Notes under the pieces: model-generated | Database searches by the model: none | The model's input: only the letters and a program-made list of their open reading frames with translations | Told to the model about the DNA's origin: nothing | Translations under genes and position numbers: made by a program | Source of the DNA: Marinibium conchae | GTDB taxonomy: Bacteria; Pseudomonadota; Gammaproteobacteria; Enterobacterales; Alteromonadaceae | DNA length: 64,000 nucleotides | NCBI RefSeq assembly: GCF_015595035.1 | Contig: NZ_JADNRN010000002.1 | Span: forward strand, 807,279-871,278 | Direction: 5' to 3' | Part shown: piece after piece, positions 15,984 to 26,831 of the stretch | Position numbering within the stretch: the stretch's first letter is position 1 | Layout: each line of letters starts with the position of its first letter

Positions 15984-17555
15984 ATGAAAAAAGTGTCCGG
16001 ACTGTTTAACAAGGTCGTTAAAACAACAGGTATCGTTAGTATTGCTTCTATTATGAGTGCTAACGCGATGGCAAATGCTACATTCGATTTCACTCAGAGC
16101 CTCAATGAAAATGCAAATACGAAAGTGGTGTTCGCCGATAATGCTCAAGAGCTAGATGGCGCACTTGCTAAACTCAACCAAGAGTCAAACGGACAAATCC
16201 TTAGCCTTATTAAGCTTAACGATTTTGATGCTTCTTTTGGCTCAACGCTACATTTGCAGATGGTTGCCGGCACAGAATCACTATTAATTGTGGGTACGAA
16301 TGATGAAGATGGCGAGTTAGATGCCCCCGATTTACAAAACCTCGGCGGCAAGATTGCCGGTGCATTAAAATCAAGCTCAAAAACATTCAATGCAGATATT
16401 CATATCGACAATCTTGCTACGACTATTAATACCCCGAGTGCACATATTGCATACGGCTACCAGTTGCGTCATTACAGCTTTGATAGATACAAAACAAAGA
16501 AGAGCAGTGGTGAATCCACAATTAACTTGGTAACGCAAAATGCAAGTGCAGCCTCAAGTAAATTCAATACGGATTTGCTCTTCGTTGCTCAAGGCGTACA
16601 CCTTGCTCGTGATCTAGCCACTGAGCCGGGTAAAAATATGTATCCTGAAGCTTTTGTTAAGCATGTAAAAGCTAAATTTAAAGGTGTGAAAAATATCGAT
16701 ATTGACGTGCTCGACATGCGCGACATCGAAAAGTTGGGAATGGGCGCCTTAGCTGGCGTAGGTAAGGGCTCAATCAACGATCCTCGCTTGTTAGTTATCA
16801 GCTACCGTGGCGCTGCCAAAAACGAAGCGCCGCTTGCTTTGGTAGGTAAGGGCATCACTTTTGATACCGGCGGCATTAGTTTAAAATCAAATAGCGGCAT
16901 GTGGGCAATGAAGTCAGATTTATCGGGTGCTGCAGCGGTGGCAGGGGCAGTTTATGCTGCAGCTAAACGCGAAGAGAGCATTAATGTAGTCGGATTCATG
17001 CCTTTAGCCGAGAACATGCCAAGTCAAGATGCTATTCGCCCAGGCGATGTACTTGAAACTATGAAAGGCGTGAGCATTGAGATCATGAGCACTGACGCTG
17101 AAGGTCGTTTAATTTTAGCCGACGCAGTGCATTATGCTCAGCAGGAGTACAAGCCGAAAATGTTGCTAAATATAGCTACATTGACGGGGTCAGCTGCAAG
17201 AGCATTGAGCGATGAGTACGCTGCTGTGATTACTCGCGATTTTGAGCTGTCTACTCAAATGATGGAAGTAGGTAAGAAATCGGGAGAGCACGTATGGCCG
17301 CTTCCGCTGCACCCAAATCATTTTGAGCAAATAAAATCGCCTATCGCAGACATAAAGAATTCAGGAGCAGGTAACCCTGGTGCTAGCATCGGTGCTGCGG
17401 TGGTGGCAACCTTTGTTGATGAAGACCTCCCTTGGGTTCATCTTGATATTGCGGGTGTAGATTGGTTAGACGCTGGAAACGACGTCGCGCCAAAAGGCAG
17501 TCAAGGTTGGGGAGTGAGATTCATGGATCAATTGGTACGCGATCAGGCCAAATAA
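15984..17555 (+). CDS. Exported leucyl aminopeptidase (M17 family)
   Basis: The 523-residue product starts with a signal peptide (MKKVSGLFNKVVKTTGIVSI, cleavage near NAMANA) ahead of an M17 PepA-like protein. The C-terminal catalytic domain has VGKGITFDTGGISLKSN, MKSDLSGAAAVAGA and the family signature STDAEGRLILADAV (about residues 369-382), which supply the two-metal site. Usual PepA enzymes are cytosolic, so the export signal is notable. It should release N-terminal residues from peptides in the periplasm or outside. I chose ATG 15984 because the 22 upstream in-frame residues would spoil the signal peptide. Confidence 0.9.
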   Translation: MKKVSGLFNKVVKTTGIVSIASIMSANAMANATFDFTQSLNENANTKVVFADNAQELDGALAKLNQESNGQILSLIKLNDFDASFGSTLHLQMVAGTESLLIVGTNDEDGELDAPDLQNLGGKIAGALKSSSKTFNADIHIDNLATTINTPSAHIAYGYQLRHYSFDRYKTKKSSGESTINLVTQNASAASSKFNTDLLFVAQGVHLARDLATEPGKNMYPEAFVKHVKAKFKGVKNIDIDVLDMRDIEKLGMGALAGVGKGSINDPRLLVISYRGAAKNEAPLALVGKGITFDTGGISLKSNSGMWAMKSDLSGAAAVAGAVYAAAKREESINVVGFMPLAENMPSQDAIRPGDVLETMKGVSIEIMSTDAEGRLILADAVHYAQQEYKPKMLLNIATLTGSAARALSDEYAAVITRDFELSTQMMEVGKKSGEHVWPLPLHPNHFEQIKSPIADIKNSGAGNPGASIGAAVVATFVDEDLPWVHLDIAGVDWLDAGNDVAPKGSQGWGVRFMDQLVRDQAK

Positions 17556-17626
17556 CTTGATTAATGCCCAGACCAAGTTACACTTTTCCAACAATAAATA
17601 TATTCATAGTAATGAAAGGGGTTATT

Positions 17627-18103
17627 TTGGAAAAACGCTGTTGTAAACTGGCTTGGGCAATGTCTTTCATGCTCATGTTTGCTGCGTTTACTGCTCAAGT
17701 GAGCGCACATGATCATAAAAGCCCTAAAGGTAAAGTTACGGTGTCTGATGCGTGGGCGCGTGCTACGTTTGCGTTGGCGAAAACTGGCGCGATCTACCTT
17801 GATATTACCAATGACAGTAAACGAGATGTTAAGCTTTTAAAAGTGCGCGTAGCCGATACGGTAGCGAGCGCTGCACAACTGCATGAAACCTTAATGAAAG
17901 ACGACATGATGCAAATGCGAGAGTCTGAAGAGGGCTTTCTGATTGCCGCAGGAAGTAAGTTATCACTTCAATCTGGTGGTAAGCACGTGATGTTAATGGG
18001 CTTGTCGAAGCCGCTAGCGGTAGGCGATACTTTCACTCTGAGCTTAATATTCGAGAGAAACGTAGTCATACGAGTACCCGTAACCGTTAAAGACGGTCGT
18101 TAG
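17627..18103 (+). CDS. PCu(A)C family periplasmic copper chaperone
   Basis: The 158-residue protein has a signal peptide ending near VSAHDHK and the copper-binding pattern: histidine in AQLHETL, then MMQM, then KHVMLMGL (H-x-M). Such proteins deliver copper to cytochrome oxidase or other cuproenzymes. The preferred start is TTG 17627 with AAAGGGG six bases upstream, giving a clean signal peptide; ATG 17612 is the alternative. No SCO or oxidase genes are adjacent. The His-containing N-terminus AHDHK may add a metal site. Confidence 0.85.
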   Translation: MEKRCCKLAWAMSFMLMFAAFTAQVSAHDHKSPKGKVTVSDAWARATFALAKTGAIYLDITNDSKRDVKLLKVRVADTVASAAQLHETLMKDDMMQMRESEEGFLIAAGSKLSLQSGGKHVMLMGLSKPLAVGDTFTLSLIFERNVVIRVPVTVKDGR

Positions 18104-18173
18104 TTTATTACAGTCATATCTTATTGCGCTGGCAAGTTCGGCGCATCCTTGTCAAATTTGTTTGGAGAGTCAC

Positions 18174-18650
18174 ATGAGCCTCATGAGTCAAATTGATATT
18201 GGTATTAGCGAAGAGAATCGTTCGCAAATTGCCCACCAACTGAGTCGCTTACTAGCCGACTCTTATACCCTTTATTTACAAACACACAACTTTCACTGGA
18301 ATGTGACGGGTCCACAGTTTCGTGAGCTACATTTAATGTTTGAAGAGCATTACAACGAGCTAGCCCTTGCCGTAGACGAAATCGCCGAGCGTATTCGTAC
18401 ACTGGGTTTTCCTGCTCCTGGCACTTATCGTGCCTTTGCTGAGCTGAGTTCAGTAAAAGAAGTTGATGGTGTTCCTGATGCTAGCGAAATGATAAGCATT
18501 TTAACGCAAGCCCATGAAGCCGTGGTGCGTACTTGCCGAGTTGCATTAAAAATGGCGCAAGACTTTGACGATGAATCAAGCTCAGCTCTCATTGGTGATC
18601 GCATGAGAATTCACGAAAAGACATCTTGGATGCTAAGAGCAATGCTTTAG
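18174..18650 (+). CDS. dps: Dps-family ferritin-like DNA protection protein
   Basis: The 158-residue four-helix protein has the Dps ferroxidase ligands in [24 protein letters not shown] and [15 protein letters not shown], the usual inter-subunit site. It oxidises Fe(II) with peroxide and stores iron as a dodecamer. GGAGAG precedes ATG 18174, so I start there rather than at TTG 18162. The C-terminal helix ends in [11 protein letters not shown]. It is a single gene. Confidence 0.93.
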   Translation: MSLMSQIDIGISEENRSQIAHQLSRLLADSYTLYLQTHNFHWNVTGPQFRELHLMFEEHYNELALAVDEIAERIRTLGFPAPGTYRAFAELSSVKEVDGVPDASEMISILTQAHEAVVRTCRVALKMAQDFDDESSSALIGDRMRIHEKTSWMLRAML

Positions 18651-18725
18651 GCTGATACAAAGTGTGCGCTACGTCGTATAGTTTCTAATTAAGTGAAATT
18701 TACATTAAATATTGAGAAAACGTCC

Positions 18726-19817
18726 ATGTTGAAAAAAATTATTGGCCTAAGCGCTGGCATTGCATTGAGCGCAAATATAGCAGCCGTTGAACTGCAGGTT
18801 GACGAAATAGCCACAGGTTTAAAAAACCCATGGAGTATTGCTTTCATGAGCAATGGCGACGCCCTTGTTACTGAGCGCGCTGGTGGCCTTCGTAAACTCT
18901 CTGCCAATGGCGAGCTTAGCGAACCTATCCTTGGCCTTCCGGAAGCGGCTGTATTCGGCCAAGGTGGTATGTTGGGCGTTACCCTACACCCAGACTACGA
19001 AAACAATCAATACGTATATGTGTGCTTATCGGTCGCTGATGGCAAAGTGCGCGGCAGTGAAGTACATCGCGGAAAATTAGTTGGCAATGCTCTCACCGAG
19101 GTGAAAGAAATCTTTGTAGCATTGCCAAAAGTAGATAGTGCGCACCATTTTGGATGTCGTTTGGCCTTCGACGGAAACAAGCACCTTTATGTGTCCCTTG
19201 GCGATCGTGGTTCGATGAAAGAGGAAGCCCAGAGTACGGGTAATCACATTGGCGCTGTCGTTAGATTAAATGATGACGGCTCAGTGCCTGATGATAATCC
19301 ATTTGTTGCTGGACCCGCACCTGAGTTGTTTAGTTATGGTCATAGAAATGTTCAAGGTATGGCTGTTCATCATAAAACAGGTAAGGTTTGGACGCATGAG
19401 CATGGGCCAAAAGGTGGCGATGAAATTAATATTCTAGGAAAAGGTAATAACTACGGTTGGCCAACGATTACCTACGGTGTGAATTATAATGGCAGTATTA
19501 TTACCGATAAGACTGAAATGCCAGGCATGCAGCAACCTCTTACCTATTGGGACCCATCAATTGCACCCAGCGGTATGGCTTTTTACGATGGCGACGAATT
19601 CCCAGAGTGGAAGGGCAACCTACTTGTAGGCTCTTTGAAGTTTAGATACCTTAATCGCATTGTTTTAGATGGTGACAAAGTGGTTAGTCAGCACGAAGTG
19701 ATTAAAGATTTGAACGAACGCATTCGTGATGTGAAACAAGCACCCGATGGCAGTATCTACTTACTAACCGATAGTACTGAGGGTAAAGTGTTGAGGTTGA
19801 CCAAGAAGAAAAGCTAA
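18726..19817 (+). CDS. PQQ-dependent sugar dehydrogenase family protein (GSDH/Yli-like)
   Basis: The 363-residue beta-propeller protein has an N-terminal signal peptide (MLKKIIGLSAGIALSANIAA). Soluble aldose dehydrogenase landmarks are NPWSIAFMSNGDALVTERAG, LGVTLHPDYENNQYVYV, DSAHHFGCRLAFDG, SYGHRNVQGMA and THEHGPKGGDEINIL. Family members oxidise sugars with PQQ in the periplasm. The start is uncertain between GTG 18693 and ATG 18726; the latter gives the better signal peptide. No PQQ synthesis genes are in the window. Confidence 0.88.
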   Translation: MLKKIIGLSAGIALSANIAAVELQVDEIATGLKNPWSIAFMSNGDALVTERAGGLRKLSANGELSEPILGLPEAAVFGQGGMLGVTLHPDYENNQYVYVCLSVADGKVRGSEVHRGKLVGNALTEVKEIFVALPKVDSAHHFGCRLAFDGNKHLYVSLGDRGSMKEEAQSTGNHIGAVVRLNDDGSVPDDNPFVAGPAPELFSYGHRNVQGMAVHHKTGKVWTHEHGPKGGDEINILGKGNNYGWPTITYGVNYNGSIITDKTEMPGMQQPLTYWDPSIAPSGMAFYDGDEFPEWKGNLLVGSLKFRYLNRIVLDGDKVVSQHEVIKDLNERIRDVKQAPDGSIYLLTDSTEGKVLRLTKKKS

Positions 19818-19837
19818 TTTACCTTCGATTGCATTAG

Positions 19838-19875
19838 AAAAAGCGAGCCATTGCAAAGTGACTCGCTTTTTTTAT
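19838..19875. terminator. Bidirectional terminator between convergent genes
   Basis: AAAAAGCGAG (19838-19847) pairs with CTCGCTTTTT (19862-19871) around a 14-base loop, followed by more T. It lies between the plus-strand dehydrogenase and the minus-strand hydrolase and suits both. Confidence 0.8.
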
Positions 19876-19893
19876 TTGAGAACCGAGCTACGC

Positions 19894-20808
19894 TTAAGCA
19901 AGGTGTTTATTGAAAAATGCTATACTTCGTTGCCAAGAGAGTTCGGCATCTTTTGGACTATATCGGCTAGTAGAGTCATTGTGAAAACCATGTTGAGCAC
20001 CAGCATAAATATGAGCATCGTAGTCGGCTTCATTTGAATCTAACACCGCTTTATAGGAAGCCCAACTCGCATTAACTCTTTTGTCTTGCTCAGCAAAATG
20101 AATTAGTAGAGGCCCTTTTACTGCACTTTGTAACTCTGCCTTTGCAGGCGTGCCGTAATAAGGCACGGCGGCATCGATATCATTTGGCATCGTTGCTGCT
20201 AGCAAATTGCTAATATAACCGCCAAAGCAAAAGCCGACGACACCCAACTTTCCAGTACCAGCCTTATGAGATTTTAACCATGATGCTGCCGCCATAAAGT
20301 CTTGTTCAATTTTGTCGCGTTCTAGGCTACGTTGCATTTTTCTGCCATCGTCGTCGTTCCCTGGGTAGCCACCAAGTGGAAAGAGGGCGTCGGGTGCAAA
20401 TGCGATAAAACCAGCTTTTGCGAGTCTGCGAGCGACATCTTTGATATAAGGGTTGAGCCCGCGGTTTTCGTGCACAACGAGCACTGTTGCTGCGTTTTTT
20501 TCCATTTCACGAGGTGCAACTAAATAGCCGTTACCCTTGCCATGGCCCTTTGGCGATTCAAACTCTTCGTAACTTGCTTTTATCGACGGGTCGTTGAAAC
20601 TCACTTGCTCCGCTTGAGCATAATTGGGGATCAGTGCTCCCGACACAGCGCCCATCGATAAACCCACAATAGAAAGGCTTGCCAATCGAGATAAAAAGGT
20701 TCGACGATTAATATCACCGTGCGCATATTCGTCGTACCAATCGAAGGCTTGTTGTGGAATAAGCTCTGCCGGAAGTTGCTCGGAATTTGATTTATTGTCT
20801 GTAGTCAT
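19894..20808 (-). CDS. Tat-exported dienelactone hydrolase family protein
   Basis: The 304-residue alpha/beta hydrolase has a long N-terminus with a twin-arginine motif (INRRTFLSRLA, about residue 40) and a hydrophobic segment ending near PNYAQAE. The catalytic cysteine lies in GVVGFCFGGY; HFAEQDKRV and AGAQHGFHND supply aspartate and histidine. Dienelactone hydrolases open cyclic esters; the true substrate is unknown. Tat export suggests a periplasmic location. AAGGA lies 7 bases before ATG 20808, favouring it over the start at 20829. Confidence 0.88.
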   Translation of the reverse strand: MTTDNKSNSEQLPAELIPQQAFDWYDEYAHGDINRRTFLSRLASLSIVGLSMGAVSGALIPNYAQAEQVSFNDPSIKASYEEFESPKGHGKGNGYLVAPREMEKNAATVLVVHENRGLNPYIKDVARRLAKAGFIAFAPDALFPLGGYPGNDDDGRKMQRSLERDKIEQDFMAAASWLKSHKAGTGKLGVVGFCFGGYISNLLAATMPNDIDAAVPYYGTPAKAELQSAVKGPLLIHFAEQDKRVNASWASYKAVLDSNEADYDAHIYAGAQHGFHNDSTSRYSPKDAELSWQRSIAFFNKHLA

Positions 20809-20909
20809 ACGAATGTCCTTATTGATCATTTGAAGAGTACTGCTGCTGATTTACATAAAATTACTATGAGTTCAGAGTATAGAACAGCTTTGCAGTAGCA
20901 AAAGAAAAT

Positions 20910-21686
20910 TTACATTCGGGCTTTAAGGTCGATTGCATTTTTAAATACTTGAGGTGCTTCTAAGTTGTCAAGTTGCTCATGTGTAGGTAGGCAATCACTA
21001 TCAATAAATTCAGCGTATTTTATGTCGTTAGGGCAGAAGAGAAAATCGAAAGCAAGCCTATTATTGGTCTTACTATAAAGTCCTCGATGGATTAGGTTTG
21101 CTGAGAAAATCATGAGATCACCTGCATCAAGGGCTTGAACATGGCCCGAACTCAAAGGCTCTGGATGCGTTTTCCCATTCCTTTCCAGTCGAACATCGAG
21201 TTCTTCCTTGCTATCCCACCGTTTATGGCTGCCGGGCACAAGCTCCAGACCTGGTTCGTCAACCAATGGCACTCTGAAATGCACAACATCAGGCTGTGTA
21301 AGCATGGCTTTCTGTTGTTCAAGTGTTAAGTGATATTGCGCGTCACGGTGCCAGTAGTTTTTTTGCGTGCTGTTTGCTGGATCGAAGAATAATTGGGTAT
21401 TAAGAAAAGCGAAATTGCCTTGTAATACCTGATGGGCTAGCCGCATGATTTTATGTGAAGAGACAAAAGCGAATAATTCGCTTCGCTGTGCAGTATTAAG
21501 ATACTTCGTCGAGCTTAGGTAGGCAGAGTTAATAGCCCGCTGCTGATAAAAGTCGGCGTTGTCTATCAACCATAGTTCATGAAAAGTAGATACGCACTCG
21601 TGTAGCGCCTTTAATTCATGCGCTGAAAAGAATTTCTTCAGAACAACATAGCCATTAGCGTTGTAACTATCACTGATAGCGTGCAT
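20910..21686 (-). CDS. Phytanoyl-CoA dioxygenase (PhyH) family protein
   Basis: The 258-residue Fe(II)/2-oxoglutarate oxygenase shows the metal-binding HRD in NYWHRDAQYHL and the distal histidine in ANLIHRGLYS, followed by the likely 2-oxoglutarate arginine NRLAFDF. N-terminal YNANGYVVLKKFF is typical of the family. The substrate cannot be inferred. It is followed by nothing cotranscribed and lies 27 bases downstream of the DUF962 gene, so the two may form an operon. Confidence 0.85.
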   Translation of the reverse strand: MHAISDSYNANGYVVLKKFFSAHELKALHECVSTFHELWLIDNADFYQQRAINSAYLSSTKYLNTAQRSELFAFVSSHKIMRLAHQVLQGNFAFLNTQLFFDPANSTQKNYWHRDAQYHLTLEQQKAMLTQPDVVHFRVPLVDEPGLELVPGSHKRWDSKEELDVRLERNGKTHPEPLSSGHVQALDAGDLMIFSANLIHRGLYSKTNNRLAFDFLFCPNDIKYAEFIDSDCLPTHEQLDNLEAPQVFKNAIDLKARM

Positions 21687-21713
21687 GAACGAGCCTCAGA
21701 ATTAACTTAGTTG

Positions 21714-22025
21714 TTATTGTCTTAAGGATATTTTACCAATGAGAATGTCTTTAAACATCACCCAATCGCCCATTAGGCTGTAAAAGGGATACTGAAAAGT
21801 AGCGGGTTTATTATGCTCGTAAAAAAAGTGACCAACCCATGCAAAGCCATAACCAATAAGGGGGATCAAAAGTAAATACAAGTACGTCGACGTAAGCACC
21901 GCCGCGACAATCACCACCAAAACTAAGCATGAACCGATAAAGTGTAATAAGCGGCAAGTTTTATTCTCGTGCTCCGACAAGTAATAAGGATAGAACTCGC
22001 TGAAACTGTTGTATTTCTTCTCCAT
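21714..22025 (-). CDS. DUF962/Mpo1-like small membrane protein
   Basis: The 103-residue protein carries the DUF962 pattern: FYLSEH-like YYLSEHENKTCRLLHFIG at the N-terminus, two hydrophobic segments, and YGFAWVGHFFYEHNKPATF. The yeast relative Mpo1 is an Fe(II) dioxygenase acting on 2-hydroxy fatty acids in membranes, and the conserved histidines (LLHFIG, GHFFYEH) agree with that. Next to the PhyH gene, a fatty-acid alpha-oxidation theme is possible but is inference. Confidence 0.85.
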   Translation of the reverse strand: MEKKYNSFSEFYPYYLSEHENKTCRLLHFIGSCLVLVVIVAAVLTSTYLYLLLIPLIGYGFAWVGHFFYEHNKPATFQYPFYSLMGDWVMFKDILIGKISLRQ

Positions 22026-22179
22026 TATTCCTTCCTTTTCTAAGTGCTTTTTTCCAGTATTAACGTTGATGTTATCACATTTAAATCAGCAAACAATTGT
22101 GTCTTGTCTGCTCTTTGGTCTTGTTTTCTTATCGATAAATCCCATACTAGCTAGTAATTAACGATTAACGAGAAATTGC

Positions 22180-23040
22180 ATGTTAGCTAGCGCGAATAAC
22201 AGTCCTTTAGATATTACCCTCGAAAACTTTCAACAAGTCATTTTGGAAGAGTCGAAGAGCAAAATTGTGATGGTGCAATTTTGGGCGCCTTGGAGTGAGC
22301 CTTGTACCGAGTTAACGCCAGTCTTACAAGCGATTGCTAGTGAGTACACTGAAAGCCTCCTATATACCCGAGTAAACTGCGATGAGCAGCAGGAGATAGC
22401 GGGACAGTTCGGAGTGCGCGGCTTGCCTACGGTTATTTTGGTGAAAGACAGCCAACCAATAGATGGCTTTGCTGGCCCACAAAGTGAGCAACAAATACGT
22501 GATGTGCTCGAAAAGCATCTTCCTAAAGCAGAAGATGGTTTTTTAAACGAAGCTCTTCAATGCATTCAAAATGGTGATTACCACAGTGCTTTTAGTTTTG
22601 CCAAACAAGCCTTTGAAGCGAATAACGAACGGGTTGATATTCGTTTAGTATTAGCCGACTGCTATGTTGAAGTAGGGCAAAGTGCATTAGCGAAAAAGTT
22701 ACTTGAGCCAATCACTTTGGTAGACCAAGATGCTCAATACAATATTATCGTTGGTAAAATTGAGTTAGCAGAACAGGCGTCGGAATCACCTGAACTAAAA
22801 CAGCTTCAAGCTGACTTAGAAGCAGATCCAGAAAACCTAGACATTAAGGTAAAGTTAGCGGTGCAGCTACATCAGGCTCACAAAACGGCAGAAGCCCTAG
22901 AATTGTTGTTGAGTGTATTGAAAAAGGACCTGAGTTTTGGCGATGCAAGAAAAATCACCCTCGATATAATTAATGCGCTACCCGATGGTGAACCATTGAA
23001 GTCGCAATATCGCCGTAAAATTTATAGTCTTTTGTACTAA
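22180..23040 (+). CDS. cnoX: Thioredoxin-like co-chaperone CnoX (YbbN)
   Basis: The 286-residue protein has an N-terminal thioredoxin fold (about 10-110) with active-site motif WAPWSEPC, where the first cysteine of CxxC is serine, as in CnoX/YbbN. The C-terminal half is TPR-like (ALQCIQNGDYHSAFSFAKQA, DPENLDIKVKLAVQL). CnoX holds hypochlorite-damaged or GroEL-bound proteins rather than acting as a strong reductase. It ends 12 bases before the DUF2065 gene. Confidence 0.9.
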   Translation: MLASANNSPLDITLENFQQVILEESKSKIVMVQFWAPWSEPCTELTPVLQAIASEYTESLLYTRVNCDEQQEIAGQFGVRGLPTVILVKDSQPIDGFAGPQSEQQIRDVLEKHLPKAEDGFLNEALQCIQNGDYHSAFSFAKQAFEANNERVDIRLVLADCYVEVGQSALAKKLLEPITLVDQDAQYNIIVGKIELAEQASESPELKQLQADLEADPENLDIKVKLAVQLHQAHKTAEALELLLSVLKKDLSFGDARKITLDIINALPDGEPLKSQYRRKIYSLLY

Positions 23041-23052
23041 ACGGGGATAAGA

Positions 23053-23247
23053 ATGTTAGACGCGTTTTTGTTAGCGCTTTGCTTTTTGTTGATCATCGAG
23101 GGTGCAATGCCCTTGTTGATCCCCAGCAAATGGAAGCAATATTTGATGCAAATGGCGCTTCAGCCAAAAGAGTCATTACGAAGAATTGGCGGCGTAATGG
23201 TAGTTGTGGGCGCGGTAAGTGCATATTTCTTGGTAAAGCAGGCATAA
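23053..23247 (+). CDS. yjeT: DUF2065 (YjeT-like) small membrane protein
   Basis: The 64-residue protein has two hydrophobic helices (FLLALCFLLIIEGAMPLLIP and MVVVGAVSAYFLVKQA) joined by a basic loop. It matches DUF2065, which lies just upstream of purA in many gammaproteobacteria, as it does here. Function is unknown. GGGGATAAG precedes the ATG. Confidence 0.88.
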   Translation: MLDAFLLALCFLLIIEGAMPLLIPSKWKQYLMQMALQPKESLRRIGGVMVVVGAVSAYFLVKQA

Positions 23248-23249
23248 AT

Positions 23250-24622
<1,373 letters not shown>

Positions 24623-24658
24623 GTATACAAGCGTGCTATTCAATATTTGAAAAGCAAT

Positions 24659-24707
24659 AAGCCGATTTTTACCTCAGTCTATTGAGTATTAAAAGTCGGC
24701 TTTTTTA
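24659..24707 (+). terminator. Terminator after purA
   Basis: AAGCCGATTTTT (24659-24670) pairs with AAAAGTCGGCTT (24691-24702), with one G-T-type pair and a 20-base loop containing a further small repeat (CTCA...TGAG). A T6 run follows. Confidence 0.75.
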
Positions 24708-24783
24708 TTTCTACAGCTATCCTTTATGAAGTGCAGAAGCTTTGCTACTATCAAAGCATATACGTAACTTTAAGGACACGTTC

Positions 24784-26277
24784 ATGACGGAATCAGCGTC
24801 AACATCATCTTCCACTCACAATCATACCGACAGCGATGCTTCTAGTGGGAAAGCCTCAAATGATATACACAGTGAGAGCTCCCTCGACGCTTCCTTTTTC
24901 GCAAGTGCTGAGTCGCTTTCAGTAGAGAGTATTGAGCCGCTTAAGCGTACCTTTGCCTCCGGCAGAACTAAAGCTTACGATTGGCGCATTGCTCAGCTGA
25001 CGGCCTTAAAGAAACTTCTTACTGAAAATACCAAAGAAATCACAAAGGCACTGCACAGCGATCTTGGAAAAAGTGACTCAGAGGCATGGCTTACAGAAAT
25101 TGGTTATTCAATACACGACGTTGATGACAACATTAAAAAGCTGAAGTCGTGGATGAAACCCAAAAAAGTCTCTACCCCCATGGTTGCATGGCCCAGTAAG
25201 AGTTTTGTTATAGCTGAGCCCCTAGGAGTTGCCTTAATAATAGGGGCTTGGAATTATCCCTTTCAGTTAGTTGTCACCCCATTAATTGCTGCTATTGCCG
25301 CAGGTAACTGCGCGGTAATAAAACCCTCAGAGCTATCGGAAGCTACCTCAGAGCTTTTGAGCAAATTAATACCTAAATATCTCGATAACACAGCCTTTAG
25401 AGTACAAGAAGGTGGGAAAGACGAAACTACTGAGTTGCTTGCGATGCCCTTCGACAAGTACTTTTATACGGGTGGTGAGCAGGTGGGTCGAATTGTGATG
25501 ACTGCTGCTGCAAAACATCTTGCGCCTGTTACCTTAGAGTTAGGTGGTAAAAGCCCCTGTGTTGTTGACGGCGAAACTAACCTCGAAGTAGCAATTCGCC
25601 GTATTGTCTGGGGTAAGTGGATGAACGCGGGGCAAACCTGTGTTGCACCTGATTATCTGTTGATTGAAGAAAAGTATTTGGCCGACTTTAGCCAAGCTCT
25701 CATTGCAGAAATAAAGAAGCAGTATTCTGAAAAGCCTAAAGCTAACAAAGACTACGGAAGAATTATAAATCAGCGCCATTGTGCTCGATTGATCAGTTAT
25801 CTTGACGGTGTAAATGTAATTCACGGTGGCAAACATGATGTTGCTGATTGCTATATTGAGCCAACAGTGGTGATTCAGCCCGCGACGGATGCGAGTATCA
25901 TGCAAGAAGAAATATTTGGACCCTTGCTACCAATACTTACTTTTAAGTCGAAACAAAGTATGACGAGTTTCATAAAATCACGACCAAAGCCGCTTGCTGC
26001 TTACTTGTTCACATCTGATAAAGCCTTTGAAACAAGTTTTATTGAAGATATCAGTGCCGGCTCTATTTGTGTTAATGATACCAATATATTTTTGGCTAAC
26101 CACGAACTTCCTTTTGGTGGCGTTGGCACAAGTGGTATGGGCAGTTACCACGGTAAGGCTGGCTTCGATACTTTCAGCCATCAAAAAGCAGTGATGAAGC
26201 GTGGTTTTCGTTTTGATTTTGCTGTGCGTTATGCCCCGTTTAGTAAGCTTAAGCTGATGATGTTAAAGCGTTTATAG
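24784..26277 (+). CDS. Aldehyde dehydrogenase (class 3/ALDH3-like)
   Basis: The 497-residue protein has a serine-rich N-terminal extension of about 40 residues, then the ALDH fold. Catalytic glutamate is in TLELGGKSPCVV (about 252) and nucleophilic cysteine in MNAGQTCVAPDYLL (about 286); the cofactor region is IIGAWNYPFQL. The C-terminal SFSHQKAVMKRGFRFDFAVRYAPF resembles membrane-associated fatty aldehyde dehydrogenases. AAGGA lies 7 bases before ATG 24784. The probable substrate is a medium or long-chain aldehyde. Confidence 0.92.
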   Translation: MTESASTSSSTHNHTDSDASSGKASNDIHSESSLDASFFASAESLSVESIEPLKRTFASGRTKAYDWRIAQLTALKKLLTENTKEITKALHSDLGKSDSEAWLTEIGYSIHDVDDNIKKLKSWMKPKKVSTPMVAWPSKSFVIAEPLGVALIIGAWNYPFQLVVTPLIAAIAAGNCAVIKPSELSEATSELLSKLIPKYLDNTAFRVQEGGKDETTELLAMPFDKYFYTGGEQVGRIVMTAAAKHLAPVTLELGGKSPCVVDGETNLEVAIRRIVWGKWMNAGQTCVAPDYLLIEEKYLADFSQALIAEIKKQYSEKPKANKDYGRIINQRHCARLISYLDGVNVIHGGKHDVADCYIEPTVVIQPATDASIMQEEIFGPLLPILTFKSKQSMTSFIKSRPKPLAAYLFTSDKAFETSFIEDISAGSICVNDTNIFLANHELPFGGVGTSGMGSYHGKAGFDTFSHQKAVMKRGFRFDFAVRYAPFSKLKLMMLKRL

Positions 26278-26387
26278 TGATAAGATGACTTTTGTGTAGG
26301 TATGTAGTTATGTAGCTTTAAGTGCTTGGCGAGACTTATTTTATAAGCTTATCAACTCTGTAATCTCCACCGTTAAAGGAACACCTG

Positions 26388-26831
26388 ATGTTGAAGAACG
26401 AAGAATTGACACCCTTTCATCTTGCGGTACCAGTGACAAACTTAGAGCATGCCAGAGAATTTTATGCTGGCATGTTGGGCTGCGAAATGGGACGCAGCAG
26501 TGAGCATTGGATAGACTGGAATTTTTTTGGTCATCAGTTTGTTACGCACCTAGTTGCAAAAATGCCGCCTCAACCAAATTACAATCAAGTAGACAGTAAA
26601 GCGGTGCCAGTGCCTCACTTTGGTGTGGTGTTAAATATGCCTGAATGGGAGTCTCTCGCAGAGCGTGTTTCCGCGTATTTGTCAGCAAAAGGTCAATCTT
26701 TCGTTGTAGCACCTTATATCCGTTTTAAAGGGCAGGTAGGCGAGCAGGGTACTTTCTTCTTACTTGACCCCTCTGGCAATGCTCTTGAGTTCAAAGGCTT
26801 TGCAGATAAAACCCAATTGTTTGCGAGCTAG
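26388..26831 (+). CDS. VOC family (glyoxalase-like) protein
   Basis: The 147-residue protein shows [22 protein letters not shown] and a second half ending [18 protein letters not shown], which gives metal ligand positions H and E. The middle [18 protein letters not shown] is a second histidine-bearing strand. The type is similar to small dioxygenase or isomerase-like VOC proteins, with unknown substrate. AAAGGA precedes ATG 26388. It ends convergent to the NhaC gene with a 4-base overlap. Confidence 0.82.
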   Translation: MLKNEELTPFHLAVPVTNLEHAREFYAGMLGCEMGRSSEHWIDWNFFGHQFVTHLVAKMPPQPNYNQVDSKAVPVPHFGVVLNMPEWESLAERVSAYLSAKGQSFVVAPYIRFKGQVGEQGTFFLLDPSGNALEFKGFADKTQLFAS

